Positions 58,604 through 64,000 of a stretch of 64,000 nucleotides of DNA are shown here, piece by piece. Where the stretch lies: assembly GCF_001704415.2 (NCBI RefSeq), contig NW_017189517.1:4351167-4415166 (forward strand), read 5' to 3'. The notes below the pieces were generated by a model, which worked only from the letters and a program-made list of their open reading frames with translations, ran no database searches and was not told where the DNA came from. Every line of letters starts with the position of its first letter. Position 1 is the stretch's first letter. A program made the translations under genes and the position numbers. This DNA is from Capra hircus. Lineage: Eukaryota > Chordata > Mammalia > Artiodactyla > Bovidae.

Positions 58604-61450
58604 TGGTGTTCAATCACTCAGTCGTGTCTGACTCGTTGCAACCCCATGGACTACAACACACCAGATCCCTGTCCTTTACTATCTCCCAGAGTTTGCTCAG
58701 ATTCATGTCCATTGAGTCGGTGATGCCATCCAACCATCTCATCATCTTTTGCCCTCTTCTTTCACTTTCAATCCTTCCCAGCATCCAAAGAGTCAGCATC
58801 CAATCCTTCCAATGAATTGGCACTTTGTATCAGGTGGCCAAAGTATTGGACCTTCAGCTTCAGCATCAGTCATTCCATTGACTAGTCAGGCTTGATTTAG
58901 TTTAGGTAATTAACTGGTTTGATCTCCTTGTAGTCCAAGGGACTCTAAAGAATCTTCTCCAGCACCACAATTCCAAAGAATCCAACCTTGGTGCTCAGCC
59001 TTCTTTATGGTCCAACACTTAAATCCATACATGACTACTAAAAAAAAACATAGCTTTGACTATTCATAACTTTGTCAGCAAAGTGATGTATCTACTTTCT
59101 AATATGTTGTCTAGATTTTTCATAGCATTCCTTTCAAGGAGCAAGTACATTTTAATTTCTGCTGATACCATCTGCAGTGATTTTTGAGCCAAAGAAAATA
59201 AACTGTCACTGCATCTACTTGCCATGAAATGATGGCACTGGATGTCTTGATCTTAGTTTTTTGACTGTTGAGTTTTAAGCCAGCGTTTTCACTTCTTTTT
59301 CACCCTCATTAAGATGTTCTTTAGTTCCTCTTCACTTTCTGCCATTAGAGTGGTATCATCTGCATATCTGAGGTTGTTGATATTTCTCCCAGCAATATTG
59401 ATCCCAGCTTGTGATTTATCCAGTACAGCTCATGATATTCTCTGCATGGAAGTTAAAAACACAGGGTGACAGCATACAGCCTCGTCATACTCCTTTCCTG
59501 ATTTTGAACCAGTCTGTTTTTCCATGTAAAGTTCTAACTATTGCTTCTTGACCCACATATAGGATTCCCAAGAGACAGGTAGGGTGGTCTGGTATTCTAA
59601 TGTCTTTAAGAATTTTGCACACATTCTTGTGATCCATACAGTCAAAGGCTTTAGTGTAGTCAATGAAGTAAATGTTTTTCTCTGGAATTTCTTTGCTTTC
59701 TCCATGATCCAGTGGATGTTGGTAATTTGATTTCCGGTTCCTCTGCCTTTCCTAAACTCAGCTTGTCTACCTGGACATTCTCAGTTCACATCCTGCTGAA
59801 GCATAGCTTGAAGGATTTGAGCATAGCCTTATTAGATACAAAATATGTGCAATTATCTGGTAGTTTGTACATTCTTTACCACTGCCCTTCTTTGGGATTG
59901 GAATGAAAACTGACCTTTTCCAATCCTGTGGCCACTGCTGAGTTTTCCAAATTTGCTGGCATATTGAGTGCAGCACTTTAAAAGAATTGTCGTTTAGGAT
60001 TTGAAACAGCTCAGCTGAATGCATCCCTCCACTCCCCTTGTTTGTAGTAGTGCTTCTTAAGGCCCACTTGACATCAGACTCCATGATGTCAGGCTCTAGG
60101 TGAGTGACCAGACCATTGTGGTTATCAGGGTCATTAAGATCTTTTTCATATAGTTCTTCTGTGAATTATTGCCACCTCTTTTTAATCTCTTCTGCTTCTG
60201 TTAGTGCCTTACCATTTCTATCCTTTTTCATGCCCACTTTACATGAAATGTTCCTTTGATGTCTCCAGTTTTATTAAAGAGATCTCTAATCTTTCCCATT
60301 CTACTATTTTTCTCTACTTCTTTGCACTGTTCATTTAAGAAGGCCTTCTTATTTCTCCTTACTATTCTCTGGAACTCTGCATTCAATTGGATATACCTGT
60401 CCCTTTCTCCCTTGCTTTTGATTCTCTTCTTTCTTTGGCTATATGTAAAGCCTCCTCAGACAACCACTTTGCCTTCTTACATTTCTTTTCTTGGGGGTGG
60501 TTTTGGTCACTAAATCCTGTGCAGTGTTAGGAACCTTCATCTATAGTTCTTCAGGCACTCTGTGCCTGTACCTGAATAGATCTAATCATTGAATCTATTG
60601 ATTACCTCCACTGTATAATCAAGTGATTTGATTTAGATCATCCCTGAATGGTCTACTGGTTTTTCCTACTTTCTTCAGTTTCAGCCTGATTTTCGCAGTG
60701 AAGGAGCTCATGATCACAGCCAAAGTCAGCTCCAGGTCTTGTTTTTACTGACTGTATAGAGCTTCTTCATCTTTGGCTGCAAACAATATAATCAATCTGC
60801 TTTCAGTATTGACCATCAGGTGATGTCCACATATAGAGTCATCTCTTGTGTTCTTGGTAAAGAGTATTTGCTATGACTAGTGTGTTCTCTTGACAAAACT
60901 TTGTGAGCCTTTGCCCTGCTTCATTTTTGTACTCCAAGGCCAAACTTGCGAGTGACTCCAAGTATCAGGCCTTCATAGAACTTTTCAACTTCAGCTTCTT
61001 TGGTATTAGTGGTTGGGGCATAGACTTGGTGGTTTGCCTTTGAAACAAATTAAGATCATTTGTCATTTTTGAGACTGCACACAAGTACTGCATTTTGGAT
61101 TCTTTTGCTGACTATGAGGGATACTCCATTTCTTATAAGGGATCCTTGCCCACAGTAGTAGATATAATGGTCATTTGAATTAAATTCACCTATTCCTGTC
61201 AATTTTAGTTCACTTTTAGTTCAATTTTAGATTCCTAAGATGTCAGTGTTCACTCTTGCCATCTCCTGTTTGATCACGTCCAATTTACGCTTATTTATGG
61301 ACCTAACCGTTCATGGGATTATCATGGCACTGGAGTGGTTTGCCATTCCCTCCTCCAGTGAACCACGTTTTGTCAGAACTCTCCACTACAACCCATCCAT
61401 CATGGTTAGCCCTGCACAGTAAGGCTCATAGCTCCACTGAGTTATTCAAA
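58604..61450 (-). mobile_element. Older, diverged BovB, near full length
   Basis: From the tail ('ttcaatcactcagtcgtgtc') to the 5' region ('ctccactacaacccatccat' near 61380). All segments of BovB occur in order, including the YADD codons near 59357-59368, but with many small deletions and substitutions (clearly more than the copy at 53798). The minus-strand piece 59767-60084 reads LFQILNDNSFKVLHSICQQI. No piece exceeds 110 codons. It may represent an earlier wave of BovB. Confidence 0.92.
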
Positions 61451-61796
61451 TCCCTCTTCTTCTTGATACTTGGTAATAATTTTGTTCTTGACATCATAAC
61501 TATCCCAGCCATCCAACATGCACTTTTTTTGGCATGTCATAACTTTGGGCAACCATTTACTTTCAGTTTGTGTCTATATTTAATTGTGTCTTTATATTCT
61601 GCTCTTGTAGGCAGAATATAGTTAAGCATTGTGATTTTTAAATTAATTTAGCCAAACCCTGCCTAAAATAATTGCTTTCTAATGTAATTATTGATAACAG
61701 CTTAATTAATAATGCTATTTGTCATTTGTTATTCTCACCTTGTCTGTCATTATTTAAATATTTATTATATTTTTATTCAGTGGCCTTTTAAAATTA
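61451..61796 (-). mobile_element. Ancient L1M, continuation upstream of BovB
   Basis: 'ccatttactttcagtttgtg' (61554) and 'tgctcttgtaggcagaatat' (61601) are antisense of the L1 endonuclease-coding region, consistent with the 57115-58600 L1M continuing on the other side of the BovB. Confidence 0.65.
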
Positions 61797-61860
61797 ATTT
61801 TAATTGAAGTATAGTTGCTGTACAATGTTGTGTTAGTTTCTACTGTAAAGCAAATTACAA
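61797..61860 (-). mobile_element. Short L1 3' end
   Basis: 'aattgaagtatagttgctgt' and 'acaatgttgtgttagtttct' match the same L1 3' terminus as at 18080. About 60 bp; an extremely truncated insertion. Confidence 0.75.
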
Positions 61861-62137
61861 AACCTTATAACTATATGTCTGTTTTTTTAGTATTTGCTCT
61901 ATTTTCAAATATTCATATTTAACTTTTTGCAGATGACTTGTAAAGTTCATATTTGAGCATGTCAAATAAAATGTGGAAAACTAAAAACTGTATAGGAATA
62001 TTTCTACCCTTGCTTTGTGACTTCATTTTATTGTTGTCATAGGTATTACATACACATACATAAGAAACTCCATGAAAAAATGTTATAAATTTTATATTAA
62101 ACAGTACTCTGTATTCACAAGAAATTAAGAGAAGTAA
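61861..62137. other. Unassigned AT-rich stretch
   Basis: No gene or repeat recognised. Confidence 0.4.
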
Positions 62138-62640
62138 GTAATCTGTCAGACCTCTCCACCATGACCCGCCCGTCTTGGGTGGCCCCACACGGCATGGCTT
62201 GGTTTCATTGAGTTAGACAAGGCTGTGGTCCATGTGATTAGATTGACTAGTTTTCTGTGAGTATGGTTTCAGTGTGTCTGCCTTCTGATGCCCTCTTGCA
62301 GCACCTACTGTCTTACTTGGGTTTCTCTTACCTTGGACGTGGGGTATCTCTTCACGCCTGCTCTAGCAAAGCACAGTTGCTGCTTCTTACCTTGGAATAG
62401 GGGTATCTCCTCATTGCTGCCCCTCATGACCTTGAACGTGGAGTAACTACTCTATGCCCTCCTGTGCAGGTGCAACCACCGCTCCTTGGATGTGGGGTTG
62501 CTCCTCTCAGCCATTGCCCCTGACCTCAGACATGGGGTATCTCCTCTTGGCCACTCCTGCGCCATCGCAGCCTGGCACTCTCGGTCATGGCCTCTGACCT
62601 CAGACATTCCAGATGGTGTGACAATTTTCAGTTGACACCA
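62138..62640 (-). mobile_element. Isolated BovB 5' UTR segment, no 3' part
   Basis: It starts at 'tctgtcagacctctccaccat', matches the 5' region of the 53798-57112 copy to about 62365, then extends about 275 bp farther upstream with repeated 'ggggtatctc'-type units. The coding part and tail of BovB are absent on the downstream (low-coordinate) side, which is unusual for a LINE remnant. Confidence 0.85.
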
Positions 62641-62689
62641 TACACCAGCTGTGTGGTTTAATCTATTAAACTGATAACAAAATTTCTTA

Positions 62690-63330
62690 ATACCAAACGG
62701 TCCTTACATTTTGGTAATGAACTCAACTTGGTCATCACATATGTGTTGCTGGATTCAACCGCTAATACTTGAGCACTGTTTTTTTTTACCTTAATGTTAA
62801 TAAGTAACTTTGGTTCATATTTATCTGTTTGTGCAATACTTGTTAGGACTTTTTTTCTTTTACATCAAAGTAAAGGATAGTTTATAAAAATTCTTTGGAA
62901 AATTCTTCTTTTTCTAAGCTCTGGAACAGTTTATATAGTGCTATAGTTGTCTCTCCCTTAAAATTTTGTGTAAGAGTCACCTGTGAAATCATCTCTACCT
63001 CACGTGGTTTAGGGAGATTTCCTATTAGACAGTTTTGTTTCTTCTGTGATATTTGATGTGTTCAGATATTCAACGTCTTTGGATATATGTTTTAAATTTG
63101 TGTTCATGTGTATTTGCCTGCAATTTACAAAAATAGTCATTTAAGCTTCTTTCAATTTATTTCATATGATATTTGTTTTCCAATTATTAATCCTCATTTT
63201 GTATGTTTTTTTATTGTTGATAATGAAGTAACTGACTTTATGGTCAGTCAGTTACTCTATTGTTTTACTGAAATTTTTGAGAACAAGTCTTGTATGTATC
63301 ATTGCTTCCATCACTTTTCCCTTTTCTGTT
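62690..63330 (-). mobile_element. Ancient L1M ORF2 (RT region)
   Basis: 'caacttggtcatcacatatg' (62728), 'ttgctggattcaaccgctaa' (62747) and 'gagtcacctgtgaaatcatc' (62972) are antisense of the L1 RT coding region. It is a second L1M copy, because this region should precede the text at 61451 in a single element. Confidence 0.65.
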
Positions 63331-64000
63331 AATCTGGGAAGCCCCTTCTATAGTACATTATATATTTTGCATTATCCCTTCTTATCTCTTTGATTTTACT
63401 TTGCATCTTTTGTATTTGTCCCACAGTTCATAAACATTCTGCTCTGTCTTTCCTCTGTGTATTTAAGTTTTGGAAATGTCTAATGACTTTTATTCAAGCT
63501 CACTAATTCTTTCCCTGGCCATATCCAGTCTATTAATAAGCCCATCAAAGGCATTCTTTATTTCTCTTATAACTGCTTTTTATTTCTAGCATTTCAACTT
63601 GATTCTCTCTTAGAATTTTCACCTCTAAGTTTACATTATCCATCTATTCTTCCTCGTTATCCCCATTGTCTGTTAAGCCCTTAGCATGTGAATCAGGTGT
63701 TGTTGTTTTTTTTTTAATCCTTGATCTCATAATTCCAACATCTCTGCTTTATCTCAGTTTGGTTTTCATGCCTTCTCTGTCTCTTCACACTATATTTTTT
63801 TGCACTGTAATATACTTTGTAAATTTTTAAAAGGCAAATACAAAGTATTGTGCGAAAGGAACTGTGGTATAAAAGGATTTAGAATGAGGATTTGTATTTA
63901 TCAAACTAAGAATTTGGCTATGTTTCTCCTATTTGCTAATGCTATAGGATGTTACCAGATGTTATCTGCTAACATTATCAGATGCTTGTTTGCATTTCCT
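63331..64000 (-). mobile_element. Probable ancient L1 sequence to window end
   Basis: 'caagctcactaattctttcc' (63497) and 'tttctagcatttcaacttga' (63584) resemble antisense of old L1 ORF1/5' regions. Beyond about 63800 nothing is recognisable. Confidence 0.45.

Noticed and set aside
53798..61450. Tandem duplication of BovB
   Set aside because: The two minus-strand copies differ greatly in divergence and in 5' end, and the sequence between them is L1M, so they are independent insertions.
1..64000. A novel multi-gene system or cluster
   Set aside because: No set of adjacent intact open frames exists. All coding signals are decayed BovB, L1 or L2 sequence in scattered positions and ages.

Overview
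The window is non-coding ruminant nuclear DNA made almost entirely of transposable elements. The lineage call rests on the repeats: many BovB (RTE) LINE copies in both orientations, Bov-tA and BovA2 SINEs, a CHR-2-type tRNA-derived SINE, and an L1 whose 5' UTR, ORFs and 3' UTR match the bovine-type L1 (L1-BT). This mix is typical of pecoran ruminants such as cattle, sheep, goat or deer. The sequence does not let me name the species. I see no host protein-coding exon, no functional RNA gene, no CRISPR array and no prokaryotic or phage signal. Every long open frame I could interpret is a decayed LINE ORF or its antisense shadow. Family names come from my recollection of repeat consensus sequences, not from a database search, and boundaries are good to about 10-20 bp unless a target-site duplication (TSD) is given.

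Layout. 1-4600: L1-BT 3' end, L2 pieces, Bov-tA SINEs, an MER2-like DNA transposon, an older L1 3' end with a TSD, and a BovB 3' fragment. 4801-7931: near-full-length BovB (+). 7932-12885: mostly unrecognised, with microsatellites, a BovA monomer and an old L1M. 12888-14305: BovB (+). 14430-24550: old L1M, L2 and MER5A sequence, including a local duplication (about 17255-18015 and 21575-22170). 24562-35548: a full-length L1-BT (-) flanked by an imperfect 10-bp TSD and broken by three BovB fragments and one tiny L1 tail; two of the BovB fragments form a large inverted repeat. 35905-46450: L2, MER2-like, MIR, Bov-tA and CHR-2 elements. 47447-52110: BovA2 SINEs, two BovB fragments, and a probable solo LTR. 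52580-64000: old L1M sequence (-) carrying a near-full-length BovB (53798-57112), an older BovB (58604-61450) and an isolated BovB 5' segment (62138-62640).

How the parts relate. The autonomous LINEs (BovB, L1-BT) once encoded an endonuclease plus reverse transcriptase. The Bov SINEs carry BovB-derived 3' sequence and are generally considered to be mobilised by BovB. Nesting gives a relative order: L2, MIR and L1M are oldest; MER5A, MER2 and older L1 3' ends follow; then L1-BT and BovB; then BovA2, Bov-tA and CHR-2 SINEs with readable TSDs. No element here keeps an intact full-length ORF. I found no evidence for a new multi-gene system. The most notable structures are the inverted BovB pair inside the L1, the local duplication, and the BovB 5'-only fragment.
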